From Luteibacter sp. OK325 (GTDB lineage: Bacteria; Pseudomonadota; Gammaproteobacteria; Xanthomonadales; Rhodanobacteraceae), in assembly GCF_003050935.1 (NCBI RefSeq), contig NZ_QAOX01000010.1:114672-178671 (forward strand): a stretch of 64,000 bases of DNA. The letters are read 5' to 3'. Below the pieces are notes generated by a model that saw only the letters and a program-made list of their open reading frames with translations, was not told the origin of the DNA and ran no database searches. Below are positions 33,641 through 46,010 of the stretch, in pieces. Within the stretch, counting starts at the first letter, position 1, and each line of letters opens with the position of its first letter. The translations under genes and the position numbers were made by a program.

Positions 33641-36600
33641 TTAGAGCAGGGGGGCGGTGGAGGGGGTGCCTTTTTCGATCGGTGTGAAGACGGGTTTTTC
33701 CCAGGTGCCGGTGACGTGATAGCGCTTGCGGGCGGCCTGGTTGAGGCCGTGACCGAGGATGCCCTGGACCGCGAGTCCGGCGGCGGCGCCGACGGGCCCA
33801 CCGGCGATGGCGCCGACGATCGGCAGGCTGCTGCCAAGGTGAGGTACCACCAACACTTCCTGGTCGTAGTCGTGTGTCTTGAGCCCGGTACGCCCGGTAA
33901 TGGTGATCTCGGCGGCAGGGCCGCGGATCTTGAGGTTCTGTGTGCTCGCATCGCCATTGGCGAACCGGAAGTCGCCGGTGATGGAGTCGAACCCGAAGCC
34001 CTTGCCCACGACGTCACCGAAGTCGAGCGAGAGGCGACGCGGCAGTTCGGTGACGGAGACGAGGCTGAAGAGTCGACCGACGCCGGGCTGCACTTCGAGA
34101 ATGCGACCCTTCGCGATGTCCACCTTCAGCGTGCCGTCCATGTTCGCCAACGCCAGCGCTGACGGACCGCCCGGCCACACCGCGTCGAGTTTCGCCGACG
34201 TGCGTCCGCCCTGGAAAATACCGACGAAGCCGAGCGCATCGAGCATGCGGGCGACGTCTTCGGAGGCGAAGTCCATGGCCAGGTGCGTGCGGCTGCGCTT
34301 CTCGTCGCCGATCCAGTCACCGGCAGCGGTGATCTGCACATTCTTCGACTGGGCTCGCAGCTGATCGATGTGCATGCCCTCGTCGGTCGGCCATGTCTCC
34401 AGCCGCGCTTCGCCGAGCTTCGCCTTGCCCAGGCGCATGTCGGTGACCTGCAGGTGCAGGGGCGGCAGGCTGGCGGGAGCTACGCCGGTCTCATTCGCGT
34501 CCGCAGCCTTTTTGACTGTGGCGGCAGCTGCCGTGGCGCTCGCACCGGCCGCAGTGGCACTTTCCGAGGCTGGCGTCGTCGTGACGGTGGCCGTTGCATT
34601 GGCCTTGTCTTCCGCCTTCAACGTCGTCGACGCCACGGTCGCCGCAGCGCCCGCGGCAGCCTTGCCCTTCCTGGTGGCGTCCGCCGTGTCGTCCGCCGCG
34701 GGCCACCACAGTCGGTCCATGCGCGCCGTGATGCCGCGACGACGCAGTTCGTCGTTGGGTACGGTGAGCTGCCCGGCCATGGCATCGCTGTCGACGCGTA
34801 GCGACAGATCCTGCGGACCCGGCCGGGCGACGATGTGCATGTTGGAGAAGTGTTGGCCGAACACTTCGCCGTCGTCAGTGACGATATCCAGCCCGCTGAG
34901 GCCGGGTCCGCCACTGCCGCTCGCCGACATGCCAACGACGTATTGCACCCAGCCGGACACGTCGAGTTTCGCTGCGTGGCCGCCGATGAGGTAACCCTGC
35001 GCAGGCATGGCACTGGGTACGCTTGCGCCGAGATTGAACGCCGCGGCGATCGGTACTTTGTCGGTTGGCAGACGCAAGCGACCGCGCACGATGTCACCCA
35101 GGGCGAGGTCAAGGCGCGCGCCGTCCACCGGCAGGCCGACGCGCACCGACAGTGGCTCGGCGACGGGCGCAGGCTTTTTCACGGGCGTCGGCAGGAGAAG
35201 CTCCACGCCGCGGAGGTCCGAGTCGACGGTCAACGCCTGCGCCGTCGCGTCGCCCTGCCCTGTTTTCGACAACACGTAGCCAATACGGAAATTGCCGCGA
35301 CCCCTGGCGGTATCGCCAAGCCACTTCAGGTTTTCGTAATCGGCGACCATCTCGTTCACGGCGAAGGCGCCGGTGATCGAGGCATCGATGACCTTCGCCG
35401 GATCGCCTGTCGCCGCCGCGATGGCGAGATCGAGATCGGCCGGCTGGCCGTGGAACGAGGTCTTCAACCCCGTGGCCGTGAAGCCCTTCGCATCGAAGCT
35501 CATCGGCCCGGTGATCTTGTCCAGGCGCAGCTTCCATTCGTTGGCGACGAGGTCCGCGTCTTTCAGCGTGGCCTTGCCGTCCAGGGTCACGTCGCGCGCA
35601 TTGGCCAGCGGCAGCAACATATTGAAGCCGAACTCGCCGGTGCCACCCAGCTTCAGCTTGTCGAGCGACTCGCGACTGCTGCTGGCGATGGGGCTGTTCT
35701 TGACGAAATCGAGGAAGCTGGTTCCGGTGCCGGCTCCACTCACTTTCAGGTCGAGGATGCCGTCGGCAAAATCGGGAATGGCGGCGGTCGCGGAACTGAC
35801 GGCATTGCCGAGCGAGTGGCCCTCGGTCGCCTCGACGAACATGCCGTTGTCGACGAAGGTGGCTACCGCCGAAAGACCTTCCGCGCGCGGCCAGCCCGTG
35901 CCGTAGTCGAGCACGGTATCGTCGATGACCGCACGACCCTCGAAACGACCTTCCTGGTTACGGAAGGGCCAGTCGCGCAGGTTGCCGCGCACCACGGCGG
36001 CGCCACTTTCGATGCGCCCCGACACCAGGCCACGGTTGAGCCAGTTCTGTGATCCTTCGGACATGGAATGCGGCCAAAACAATTTGGCCGCCGGCACATC
36101 GCCAGGTCCGAGGGCGACGTACATGTCCATGAAGGGTCCGGTATCCGCACCGGGAAGGACGAATTCGCCGCGCGCCTGCCCACCGAAACCTTCGCCCTGG
36201 AAATCCAGCGGATCGGCGCCGATATGCCAGTCGTCGCCATCCTTGTAGACGGCAATGTCGCCACCTAGCGAGGCCATGACGAAGGGTTTGCGAAACACGC
36301 CACTGAAATCGAGCGTGGTCGCCTGCTTCGGCAGGCTGAGCGCCAGCGCCTGGTCGTCACCGAACACTTCACCATCGAGCTTCGACACACCAGGCAATTT
36401 GCCGATCGCCTCGATGCCGAGACCGGCGAAGGTGGCATGGATGAAGCGCAGACCATCGACGGAATTCCAGTCGGCGCGCACCTCGTTGAAGTGTCCGCGA
36501 GGCCGGCCATCGATCAGCCAGTGCGCCAGGGCGGGAGAAACCTGCGGCGCGAGGCCCATCCACGGCAGCAGGGGCCCGAGCTCGACCTTGCGTGCGACGA

Positions 36601-37579
36601 GCGTGTCGTTGCTGCGATCACCCTGCACGTGTGTCACGAAAGCAATATCGCTACCGTCGGCACCCGCCCAGTCGACGCGCTGGCCGTCGGCGGTGCGATT
36701 CATGTCGACCAGACCATGCACGCCCGGCGTACTCACCGTGCGCGCGGGACCACGCAGGGCGAGCTGATCGAAATCGACCCGCGACGTCGTGCGCACGACC
36801 TGTCCGTCGCGCCAGTCCAGCCAGGATTCGAAACCGCCTTTGCCGCCGGCGAGCGTATAGCCGCCCGCATTGAAATCCGCGGTAAGTGCGGCGAGGTCGA
36901 GGTCGGCGCCTTTGACGTACACGCGACCACTGGAGCCGTCGGCGGCAAAGCGCCCCGCCGCGGTCAGGAGGCCGCTGACGTTCTCGCGGCGCAGCGTGCC
37001 GCCGACGCGAACCGCCTGTCCCTGCAGGCTGATGCGCAACTGGTCCGCGATGAGACCGTAGCTGCGGTGCGTGGTGTCGTCGGCGATGTCCAGGTGAAGG
37101 TTACTGAGCCACAGGTCCACGGAAAGGTTGCCGAACGAGACTTTCTGCGTGCCCCCGCCGGCACCGAAACCGTCGATGCTCCAGCGACCGTCGGCTGCGC
37201 GATGAAGACCCATGCGCATGTCGTGCAGGCGCAGGTTGAGCAGGTGCCGGGAGGGCAGCACGAAGGCGCCGAAATCGAGCTTCACCGCCGCCTGGGGCAG
37301 ACGCAGCGCGTCACCGCCTTCGGTCGGTGCGATGGTCACGTCGCGCATGACGAACAGCGGACCGGAAGGCCGCCAGAAACCTTCCAGCGAGCCGAAACGC
37401 ACCGGCTTGCCGAGCTTCTGGCTGAGCAGCGCGGCGACACGGTCGGGATAATGGGCGGCCAGCGGCAACAACAGCTGGCCGACCGCCATCACCAGGGCAA
37501 GCGCTACCAGCACGCTCGCGACCAGACCCAGAAGGAAGAACCGCAAGCGTCGTGCGCGATGGCGCCAGCCGGGACTCAC
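33641..37579 (-). CDS. yhdP: YhdP family AsmA-like phospholipid transport protein
   Basis: A long periplasm-spanning AsmA-like protein (TIGR02099/DUF3971) that in E. coli helps move phospholipids to the outer membrane. One N-terminal membrane helix (about residues 12-40) anchors a 1312-residue beta-rich groove. Recognisable blocks include RVAALLSQKLGKPVRFGSLEG at the N terminus and GLFSLVSV-type (here VGRLFSLVSVTELPRRLSLDF) with FDSITGDFRFANG and TGTWEKPVFTPI near the C terminus. An Ala/Thr/Lys-rich stretch of about 70 residues (about 967-1035) looks disordered. The GTG at 37579 is preferred over a TTG at 37597; neither has a strong ribosome site. It follows rng by about 27 bp. Confidence 0.93.
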   Translation of the reverse strand: MSPGWRHRARRLRFFLLGLVASVLVALALVMAVGQLLLPLAAHYPDRVAALLSQKLGKPVRFGSLEGFWRPSGPLFVMRDVTIAPTEGGDALRLPQAAVKLDFGAFVLPSRHLLNLRLHDMRMGLHRAADGRWSIDGFGAGGGTQKVSFGNLSVDLWLSNLHLDIADDTTHRSYGLIADQLRISLQGQAVRVGGTLRRENVSGLLTAAGRFAADGSSGRVYVKGADLDLAALTADFNAGGYTLAGGKGGFESWLDWRDGQVVRTTSRVDFDQLALRGPARTVSTPGVHGLVDMNRTADGQRVDWAGADGSDIAFVTHVQGDRSNDTLVARKVELGPLLPWMGLAPQVSPALAHWLIDGRPRGHFNEVRADWNSVDGLRFIHATFAGLGIEAIGKLPGVSKLDGEVFGDDQALALSLPKQATTLDFSGVFRKPFVMASLGGDIAVYKDGDDWHIGADPLDFQGEGFGGQARGEFVLPGADTGPFMDMYVALGPGDVPAAKLFWPHSMSEGSQNWLNRGLVSGRIESGAAVVRGNLRDWPFRNQEGRFEGRAVIDDTVLDYGTGWPRAEGLSAVATFVDNGMFVEATEGHSLGNAVSSATAAIPDFADGILDLKVSGAGTGTSFLDFVKNSPIASSSRESLDKLKLGGTGEFGFNMLLPLANARDVTLDGKATLKDADLVANEWKLRLDKITGPMSFDAKGFTATGLKTSFHGQPADLDLAIAAATGDPAKVIDASITGAFAVNEMVADYENLKWLGDTARGRGNFRIGYVLSKTGQGDATAQALTVDSDLRGVELLLPTPVKKPAPVAEPLSVRVGLPVDGARLDLALGDIVRGRLRLPTDKVPIAAAFNLGASVPSAMPAQGYLIGGHAAKLDVSGWVQYVVGMSASGSGGPGLSGLDIVTDDGEVFGQHFSNMHIVARPGPQDLSLRVDSDAMAGQLTVPNDELRRRGITARMDRLWWPAADDTADATRKGKAAAGAAATVASTTLKAEDKANATATVTTTPASESATAAGASATAAAATVKKAADANETGVAPASLPPLHLQVTDMRLGKAKLGEARLETWPTDEGMHIDQLRAQSKNVQITAAGDWIGDEKRSRTHLAMDFASEDVARMLDALGFVGIFQGGRTSAKLDAVWPGGPSALALANMDGTLKVDIAKGRILEVQPGVGRLFSLVSVTELPRRLSLDFGDVVGKGFGFDSITGDFRFANGDASTQNLKIRGPAAEITITGRTGLKTHDYDQEVLVVPHLGSSLPIVGAIAGGPVGAAAGLAVQGILGHGLNQAARKRYHVTGTWEKPVFTPIEKGTPSTAPLL

Positions 37580-37606
37580 CGGCCCACGTTCCGGCAAGCG
37601 CCGGCG

Positions 37607-39094
37607 TCAGAGCAGCACGACATCGAACTGTTCCTGCGAATAGTGCTCTTCCGCCTGGAAGCGGATGCTCTTGGCGATGAACTCTTCCAGCTCGGCCACC
37701 GCGGCGGACTCTTCCTCGAGAATGCGGCCGACGACCTTCGGGCTGGCCATGACCAGCAGCTTCTGCGCATTGAACTGGCGCACGGCGCGGGTGATCTCGC
37801 GAAAGATCTCGTAGATCACCGTTTCGGCTGTCTTCAGCGCACCGCGACCGCTGCACGCCGGGCACGGCTCGCACAGCTGGCGCTCGAGGCTTTCGGTGGT
37901 GCGCTTGCGGGTCATCTCGACCAGGCCCAGCGCGGACATCGGGTACACCGTGGTCTTGGCGTGGTCTTTCTGCAACCCCTTCTCGAGCATGCGCAGGACC
38001 TGCCGCTTGTGCTCGTCGTCGATCATGTCGATGAAATCGATGATGATGATGCCGCCCAGATTGCGCAGACGTAGCTGGCGCGCGGCGGCCTGCGCCGCCT
38101 CGAGGTTCGTGCGGTACACGGTTTCTTCGAGGTTGCGGCTGCCGAGATAGCCACCCGTATTCACATCGACGGTCGTCATCGCTTCGGTCTGGTCAACGAT
38201 GAGGTAACCGCCGGACTTCAACGGAACCTCTTTACGCAGGGCGCGCTGGATTTCGTCCTCCACGCCGTAGAGGTCGAAGATCGGCCGCTCGCCGGCATAG
38301 TGTTCGATGCGGTCCGAGAGCACCGGCATGAACTTCTGTACGAATTTGACGGTTTTCTCGTAGGTTTCGCGTGAATCGACGCGCACCTTCTCGATCCCGT
38401 CGTTGAGCGAATCGCGCAGCGAGCGCAGCGGCAGCGAGAGTTCCTCGTAGACGCGTTCGCCCATCTTCGCTTTCTGGATGTTCTCCTGGACCACGCGCCA
38501 GACCTTGCTCAGGTAGGTCACGTCGAACGCGAGCGATTCCTCGGATTGACCTTCCGCATTGGTGCGAACGATGTAACCCAGCGGGTTCTCGCCGATCAGC
38601 GGCGTGATGATGTCCTTCAGGCGCTGCCGTTCGGATTCTTCCTCAATGCGCACGGACACGCCCAGCGTGCGCGAATGCGGCAGCAGGACGAGATAGCGCG
38701 AGGGAATGGAAAGATGCGTGGACAGACGCGCGCCCTTGCTGCCGATCGGATCCTTGACCACCTGGACCACGATTTCCTGGCCCTCGTGGACGAGTTCGCT
38801 GATCGGCGGTACGGGACCGTGACCGTTCGACTTGCCATCGACAGGGGCATCGGTAGGCGGAAGTGGCGCCCGGACGATATCGGACGCATGCAGGAACGCG
38901 GCGCGATCGAGACCGATCTCGACGAATACCGCCTGCATGCCGGGCATGACGCGCTGCACGCGCCCCTTGTACACATTGCCGACGTAGCCGCGCTTGGACG
39001 CGCGCTCGACGTGGACCTCCTGCAGCATGCCATTTTCGACAACGGCCACCCGCGTCTCACGCGGTGTGACATTGATCAGGATTTCCTCGCTCAC
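37607..39094 (-). CDS. rng: Ribonuclease G
   Basis: Endoribonuclease that matures the 5' end of 16S rRNA and turns over some mRNAs. The 495-residue protein has the S1 domain (about 38-120; GNVYKGRVQRVMPGMQAVFVEIG), the RNase H-like and DNase I-like catalytic core (TVDVNTGGYLG and IIIDFIDMIDDEHKRQVL, which carry the metal-binding Asp residues) and the Zn-link Cys motif CPACSGRG. It lacks the long RNase E C-terminal scaffold. It starts with GTG at 39094. The maf-rng-yhdP order is as in E. coli. Confidence 0.97.
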   Translation of the reverse strand: MSEEILINVTPRETRVAVVENGMLQEVHVERASKRGYVGNVYKGRVQRVMPGMQAVFVEIGLDRAAFLHASDIVRAPLPPTDAPVDGKSNGHGPVPPISELVHEGQEIVVQVVKDPIGSKGARLSTHLSIPSRYLVLLPHSRTLGVSVRIEEESERQRLKDIITPLIGENPLGYIVRTNAEGQSEESLAFDVTYLSKVWRVVQENIQKAKMGERVYEELSLPLRSLRDSLNDGIEKVRVDSRETYEKTVKFVQKFMPVLSDRIEHYAGERPIFDLYGVEDEIQRALRKEVPLKSGGYLIVDQTEAMTTVDVNTGGYLGSRNLEETVYRTNLEAAQAAARQLRLRNLGGIIIIDFIDMIDDEHKRQVLRMLEKGLQKDHAKTTVYPMSALGLVEMTRKRTTESLERQLCEPCPACSGRGALKTAETVIYEIFREITRAVRQFNAQKLLVMASPKVVGRILEEESAAVAELEEFIAKSIRFQAEEHYSQEQFDVVLL

Positions 39095-39148
39095 ACCAGC
39101 CCCTATCCTTAAGTCATCGCGCTTTATAGCCCGCGCGCCGACAACATG

Positions 39149-39706
39149 TCACTGACTCCTGAGGAGTCGGGAAGTTTCGTGGAGCGGCAGGCCCATGACG
39201 CCCGAATAGCTGCCGGAAAGGTGTTCGATGAAGGCCGCCGCGCGACCCTGGATGGCATAGGCCCCGGCTTTGCCGAAGCATTCGCCGCTGGCTACATAGT
39301 CGTCGATCTGGGCCGCGTCGAGTGAGGCGAATCGCACGATCGACACCGAAAGTGCCTGGCGCTCACTTTTGGCGTCGATCAGCCAGACCGCCGAGACCAC
39401 GCGGTGTTCACGCCCGGACAGGCGACCCAGCATCGCGGTGGCGTCGGCCGCGTCACGCGGCTTGCCAAATACCTCGTCGCCCAGCACCACCTCCGTGTCG
39501 GCGCCGATCACACGGACACCCACTTCGCCTGCAACTATGGCGTAGCCCGCACGCGCCTTGTCCAGCGCCACCCGGGCAATATAGGCGTCGGGGGTTTCGC
39601 CGGAACGACGGACCTCTTCCACGTCGACATCGAGCACGCGCGGCGCTTCACCGATCTGGCCAAGGAGTTCCCGCCGGCGTGGCGATTGCGAAGCCAGGTA
39701 GAGCAC
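39149..39706 (-). CDS. maf: Maf family nucleoside triphosphate pyrophosphatase
   Basis: House-cleaning pyrophosphatase that hydrolyses non-canonical or pyrimidine NTPs. The 185-residue protein begins [14 protein letters not shown], the catalytic Maf signature, and has [45 protein letters not shown] and [11 protein letters not shown]. The GTG at 39706 has AAGGA 6 bases upstream; the longer upstream frame overlaps rlmH and is not needed. It lies 10 bp after the rlmH stop. Confidence 0.95.
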   Translation of the reverse strand: MLYLASQSPRRRELLGQIGEAPRVLDVDVEEVRRSGETPDAYIARVALDKARAGYAIVAGEVGVRVIGADTEVVLGDEVFGKPRDAADATAMLGRLSGREHRVVSAVWLIDAKSERQALSVSIVRFASLDAAQIDDYVASGECFGKAGAYAIQGRAAAFIEHLSGSYSGVMGLPLHETSRLLRSQ

Positions 39707-39716
39707 GGCGTGTCCT

Positions 39717-40187
39717 TCAGGCGCGATGGTAGGGATGACCGGCCACCAGGGTGGTGGCGCGATAGAGCTGCTCGGCAAGCACCAGGCGAACGAGCATGTG
39801 TGGCAGGGTCAGTGGCCCCAGCGACCAGCGCTGGTCGGCGCGGGCGAGCACCTCCGGCGCGTGGCCGTCGGGCCCGCCGATAAGGAAGGCGATATCGCGA
39901 CCGCCCATGCGCCATTGTTCGAGTTGCCGGGCCAGGTCTTCGCTCGACCAGGTCTTCCCGCGCCCATCGAGCGCGACGACGTGGATATCCCGGGGCAAGG
40001 CGGCGAGGATCGCCGCGCCTTCGTCGAGCGTGGCGCGCACGTCATCGCGACCTTTGCCGCGAATGCCGGGCTTGATCTCGATGAGCTCGAGCGGGAGCTC
40101 GTGCGAAAGGCGCTTGCGGTACTCGGCGAAACCTTCCGCCACCCAGGCCGGCATGCGTTCGCCGACGGCAATGAGTCGAGCCCGCAC
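39717..40187 (-). CDS. rlmH: 23S rRNA (pseudouridine1915-N3)-methyltransferase
   Basis: SPOUT-class methyltransferase that modifies pseudouridine 1915 in helix 69 of 23S rRNA using SAM. The 156-residue protein has [19 protein letters not shown], the [17 protein letters not shown] strand and the trefoil-knot SAM region [13 protein letters not shown] ... [23 protein letters not shown] ending HPYHRA. GTG start at 40187, 7 bp after rsfS. Pairing with rsfS is conserved across bacteria. Confidence 0.97.
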   Translation of the reverse strand: MRARLIAVGERMPAWVAEGFAEYRKRLSHELPLELIEIKPGIRGKGRDDVRATLDEGAAILAALPRDIHVVALDGRGKTWSSEDLARQLEQWRMGGRDIAFLIGGPDGHAPEVLARADQRWSLGPLTLPHMLVRLVLAEQLYRATTLVAGHPYHRA

Positions 40188-40194
40188 AGCGGGC

Positions 40195-40587
40195 TCAGTC
40201 GTTGGCGGCTTCGAAGCCGTCGTCGCCCACGGTCCACAGGCGCTCGAGGCCGTAGAACTCGCGGATGCGGGGCATCATCACGTGGACGATGATGTCGCCC
40301 AGGTCGACCAGCACCCATTCGGCTTCGGTCTGGCCTTCGACGCCCAGTGGCATCACGCCCGCCTGCTTGGCGAACTTGATGACTTCGTCGGCGATCGACT
40401 TGACGTGACGGGCGGAGGTGCCCGACGCGATGAAAAGGATATCGGCGATGGAGGTCTTGCCACGAACGTCGATTTCGCGGACGTCCTTGGCCTTGAGGTC
40501 TTCGAGCGCGGCGACGACGCGCTGGCGCAGGAGCTCGTTGCTGACGGCGGACTTGCCCTTGGCCTTGCGGGATGCGGTCGAACTCAA
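40195..40587 (-). CDS. rsfS: Ribosomal silencing factor RsfS
   Basis: Binds L14 and blocks joining of ribosomal subunits when nutrients are limiting. The 130-residue product shows ALEDLKAKDVREIDVRGKTS, FIASGTSARHVKSIADEVI, GVEGQTEAEWVLVDLGDIIVHVM and EFYGLERLW. The start is probably TTG at 40587, with GAGG about 10 bases upstream; no ATG or GTG fits better. It is in a minus-strand row with rlmH and maf; upstream is a REP array separating it from nadD. Confidence 0.94.
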   Translation of the reverse strand: MSSTASRKAKGKSAVSNELLRQRVVAALEDLKAKDVREIDVRGKTSIADILFIASGTSARHVKSIADEVIKFAKQAGVMPLGVEGQTEAEWVLVDLGDIIVHVMMPRIREFYGLERLWTVGDDGFEAAND

Positions 40588-40705
40588 GATACGAAAACCT
40601 CATGCGGCGGAATGCCGGCTTCGAGGGCAGTATAACCCTCGCTGGCGCGGGGCGCGTCAAATGCCTGGGCAGGTATTCAGGCGGTGGGTTGACCCTGGGG
40701 CAGAG

Positions 40706-40842
40706 GCATCGCCGCTGAAGCGGCTCCCACAGGTCTGCCGCAGCCTCCTTGTGGGAGCCGCTTCAGCGGCGATGTGGGAGCCGATTCATCGGCGATGTGG
40801 GAGCCGCTTCAGCGGCGATGTGGGAGCCGCTTCAGCGGCGAT
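40706..40842. repeat. REP cluster with a four-copy 23-bp tandem array after nadD
   Basis: An inverted single copy lies at 40706-40730. Then four head-to-tail 23-bp units run without spacer from 40751, 40774, 40797 and 40820 to 40842: units 1, 3 and 4 have the CTTCAGCGG arm, unit 2 the ATTCATCGG arm. The last base of the array is the final base of the nadD stop codon (TGA on the minus strand). The rest of 40588-40841 has no gene. Confidence 0.9.
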
Positions 40843-41483
40843 CAGCGCCCCAGGGTGCGATAAGGCGCCAGCAGGGTCTCATCCTCAAAGCACGCCGAAG
40901 GCAGCAAGAACCGAGGCTCGAGCCCCGCCGCGAAGGCCTCACGGATCGCCGTGGCGGCGATATCCAGTGGCGTGATCGCGATATCGACCACCGTCCCCGC
41001 CGGCCCGTGAACCCGCTCCGCGCGGCGTCCCGGGGTGAAATCGGCCAGCTCCCCCGAGGGCGTGTGGCTGACACCAGGACGCGTCAGCACCCCCACGTGG
41101 GCGAATTCGAACAGTTGTCGCCACCGGTGCCAGGACGCCAGTCCGACGAACGCATCCGCCCCGACCAGAAGCACCAGCGGCCGGTCCGGCCCGATATCCG
41201 CGCGCAGTGAGGCGAGCGTATCGACCGTGTACGAAGGGCCATCGCGATCCAGCTCGCGTGTATCGATGGTCAAGCGGTCCTGGCTCGCCAGCGCCGCGCG
41301 CAGCAGGGCAACGCGACCGGCCGCATCGGCGACCGGTGGTGGCCGATGCGGTGGCGTGCGCGCCGGAACCAGCCTGACCTCGGCGTCGAGCGCCTCGGCG
41401 GCTTCCCACGCGGCCCGCAGGTGGCCGTGATGGATGGGGTCGAAGGTGCCGCCGAGAATGGCGAGCGGACGCGCCTCGCTCAT
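40842..41483 (-). CDS. nadD: Nicotinate-nucleotide adenylyltransferase
   Basis: Makes nicotinate adenine dinucleotide from NaMN and ATP in NAD synthesis. The 213-residue protein has the nucleotidyltransferase motif GGTFDPIHHGHL (residues 10-21), PARTPPHR, LVGADAFVGLASWHRW and the C-terminal ISxTxIR-like segment in altered form (LDIAATAIREAFAAG). The ATG at 41483 overlaps the holA stop (ATGA). The leuS-lptE-holA-nadD-rsfS-rlmH order equals that in E. coli. Confidence 0.96.
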   Translation of the reverse strand: MSEARPLAILGGTFDPIHHGHLRAAWEAAEALDAEVRLVPARTPPHRPPPVADAAGRVALLRAALASQDRLTIDTRELDRDGPSYTVDTLASLRADIGPDRPLVLLVGADAFVGLASWHRWRQLFEFAHVGVLTRPGVSHTPSGELADFTPGRRAERVHGPAGTVVDIAITPLDIAATAIREAFAAGLEPRFLLPSACFEDETLLAPYRTLGR

Positions 41484-42490
41484 CCGAAAGCCGCCGCGGC
41501 ACGGGGTTCGGCAATAGCGGCGATCAGCCGCTCGGCCTCGAGCCACGGGTTGCCCTGCTCGCGCCCCTTTGCCATGCGGTCGATCCGCGCCGCCCGGGCA
41601 AGGCAGGCCAGCCAGTGTTCACGGGGCGCGCGGCGCAGGGCCTTGCGAAACAGTTGCTCACGCGCCGGCCAGAGTCGTTCCACCTTGGCCTGCGCGGCGA
41701 AATCGCGCGCATTGGCCAGGCGCAGGGCGAGCTGCAGCTGGTTGACCAGCCAGCCCATCAGGGCGATCAGCTCGTCACCCTCGGAACGCAGGCCGGCGAG
41801 AATGCGCAGCGCGCGGCCGCCCTCCCCCGCAAACGCGGCGTCGGTGAGTTTGAAGGCGTCGAAGCGGGCGCTATCGGCCACCAGGCCTTCCAGCGTCGCC
41901 GCGTCGAGGCGTTGGTCGCCGGCGAGGACGACCAGCTTGTCGATTTCCTGGGCGGCGGCAAGCAGGTTGCCTTCGACACGCTCGGCCAGGAGGGCCACGG
42001 CGTCGGGGCTGGCCTTGACGCCACGCGACATGAGCCGTGCGCCGATCCACTGCGCCCATTCGTTCGGGCGTGGCGCGTTGAACACTACCTGGATGCCGCC
42101 GGCGTCGACGTTTTTCGTCCACACCGCCTCGTGCTTGGTACTCCACTCCGTGGCCGTGATCAGCAGCGTGGTGTCAGGCGGAGGGTTGGCGACAAATTCG
42201 CTGATCGCCGAGCTGCCGTCCTTGCCCGCACGGCCACCGGCCAGGCGCAGGTCGAGCAGGCGCTGGGTGGCGAACAGGGAAAGGCCGGCCGAGGAACGGG
42301 CGAGATCGTCCCAATCGAAGCGGCTGTCCGCTTCGAGTACCTCGCGCTCGCTGTAACCCAGGCGACGGGCCATGGCGCGCACGGCGTCGGCCGCCTCGAG
42401 CACGAGCAGCTCCTCACCGGCGAGCAGGTATACCGGCGCCATGCGGTCGCCGGCGAGGTGCTTCTGCCACTGGCCGGGGCTCATCGGCAC
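41480..42490 (-). CDS. holA: DNA polymerase III subunit delta
   Basis: Clamp-loader subunit that opens the beta clamp. The 336-residue protein has the AAA+-like N-terminal domain (APVYLLAGEELLVLEAADAVRA), the SLFATQRLLDLRL region that contacts the clamp, and the helical C-terminal collar (ALRILAGLRSEGDELIALMGWLVNQLQLAL). The GTG at 42490 has GGAAG 7 bases upstream; the ATG at 42484 would be 13 bases away. It overlaps nadD and lies 12 bp after lptE. Confidence 0.95.
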   Translation of the reverse strand: MPMSPGQWQKHLAGDRMAPVYLLAGEELLVLEAADAVRAMARRLGYSEREVLEADSRFDWDDLARSSAGLSLFATQRLLDLRLAGGRAGKDGSSAISEFVANPPPDTTLLITATEWSTKHEAVWTKNVDAGGIQVVFNAPRPNEWAQWIGARLMSRGVKASPDAVALLAERVEGNLLAAAQEIDKLVVLAGDQRLDAATLEGLVADSARFDAFKLTDAAFAGEGGRALRILAGLRSEGDELIALMGWLVNQLQLALRLANARDFAAQAKVERLWPAREQLFRKALRRAPREHWLACLARAARIDRMAKGREQGNPWLEAERLIAAIAEPRAAAAFG

Positions 42491-42502
42491 CGTCAGGCTT
42501 CC

Positions 42503-43051
42503 TCAGGTACCGCTGGGGGCTGTCGGCTGCGCGGCCACGGCGGGATGTGCTCCGGCGGCCTGCAGGCGGAACAGGATCGACTGGACCATGTCGCCGATCA
42601 GGCTGCGCTGCAGCTCCTCGGTCTGGCTGGCCGTACCGATGGTATTGGTCGCGTCGTAACTGAACTCGCGGGACATGTCGACCGACTGCGAGGGGATGAT
42701 CACCGTGCCGTCGCCGGCCTTCGCGTTGAAGTCCACGTGGTAACGCACGGCGTATTCCGTCACGCGGGCCGTGCCACTGACCGTAAGCGAGTCGGTGCGG
42801 AAGGTGTTCGAGGTGATCGTCAGGTCGGCGGCGGCGGCCGAGGCGTGATCCACGACTTCCGCGCCGGAATTGGACAGCGCACGATTAAGCTGGCGCTCGA
42901 GGCCGCCGCCACCGGCCACCGTGAGATGGATCTTCTTCATGCCCGGCGGAAGGGCCGCCGTTTGTCGCAGATGGAAGCCGCAGGCGCTGAGCAGCACGAC
43001 GGCGGCGAGGACCAGGGCGGTACGCAGCGAACGGGAGAGGTTCGGGCTCAT
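42503..43051 (-). CDS. lptE: LPS assembly lipoprotein LptE
   Basis: Outer-membrane lipoprotein that plugs LptD and helps insert LPS. The 182-residue precursor has a lipoprotein signal ending LLSACGFHLRQ (lipidation Cys about residue 25) and the family's GFHLR start, then a two-layer alpha/beta domain. The C-terminal tail (about 20 residues, Ala/Pro rich) is low complexity. The ATG at 43051 lies 2 bp from the leuS stop with AGGATAACC before it. An upstream extension in frame runs back into leuS and is not coding. Confidence 0.93.
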   Translation of the reverse strand: MSPNLSRSLRTALVLAAVVLLSACGFHLRQTAALPPGMKKIHLTVAGGGGLERQLNRALSNSGAEVVDHASAAAADLTITSNTFRTDSLTVSGTARVTEYAVRYHVDFNAKAGDGTVIIPSQSVDMSREFSYDATNTIGTASQTEELQRSLIGDMVQSILFRLQAAGAHPAVAAQPTAPSGT

Positions 43052-43053
43052 GG

Positions 43054-45840
<2,787 letters not shown>

Positions 45841-45883
45841 CTATCCCACGGGGAGGATTCAGGCAAAGCGAAGCTGGCTTTGT

Positions 45884-45990
45884 GTGGGAGCCGATTCATC
45901 GGCGCTGGGCCTGCGGCTACACCGCTTCATTGGCTTTTCACCGCTGAAGCGGCTCCCACGGTGCCGCATCGCCGATGAATCGGCTCCTAC
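45884..45990. repeat. REP cluster (three palindromes) between pqiC and leuS
   Basis: Copies at 45884 (ATTCATCGG arm), 45940-45959 (inverted CTTCAGCGG arm) and 45966-45990 (inverted ATTCATCGG arm). The segment in between resembles the one at 30698-30727 (ACCGCT ... TTGGCTTTTC), so whole REPINs are shared between loci. Confidence 0.82.
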
Positions 45991-46010
45991 ATTGTCTGCC
46001 TTGTTCCTGG

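Noticed and set aside
40751..40842. Regular 23-bp repeats that might be a CRISPR array
   Set aside because: There are no spacers between units, the unit is itself a palindrome found at many other intergenic sites, and no cas gene is nearby.
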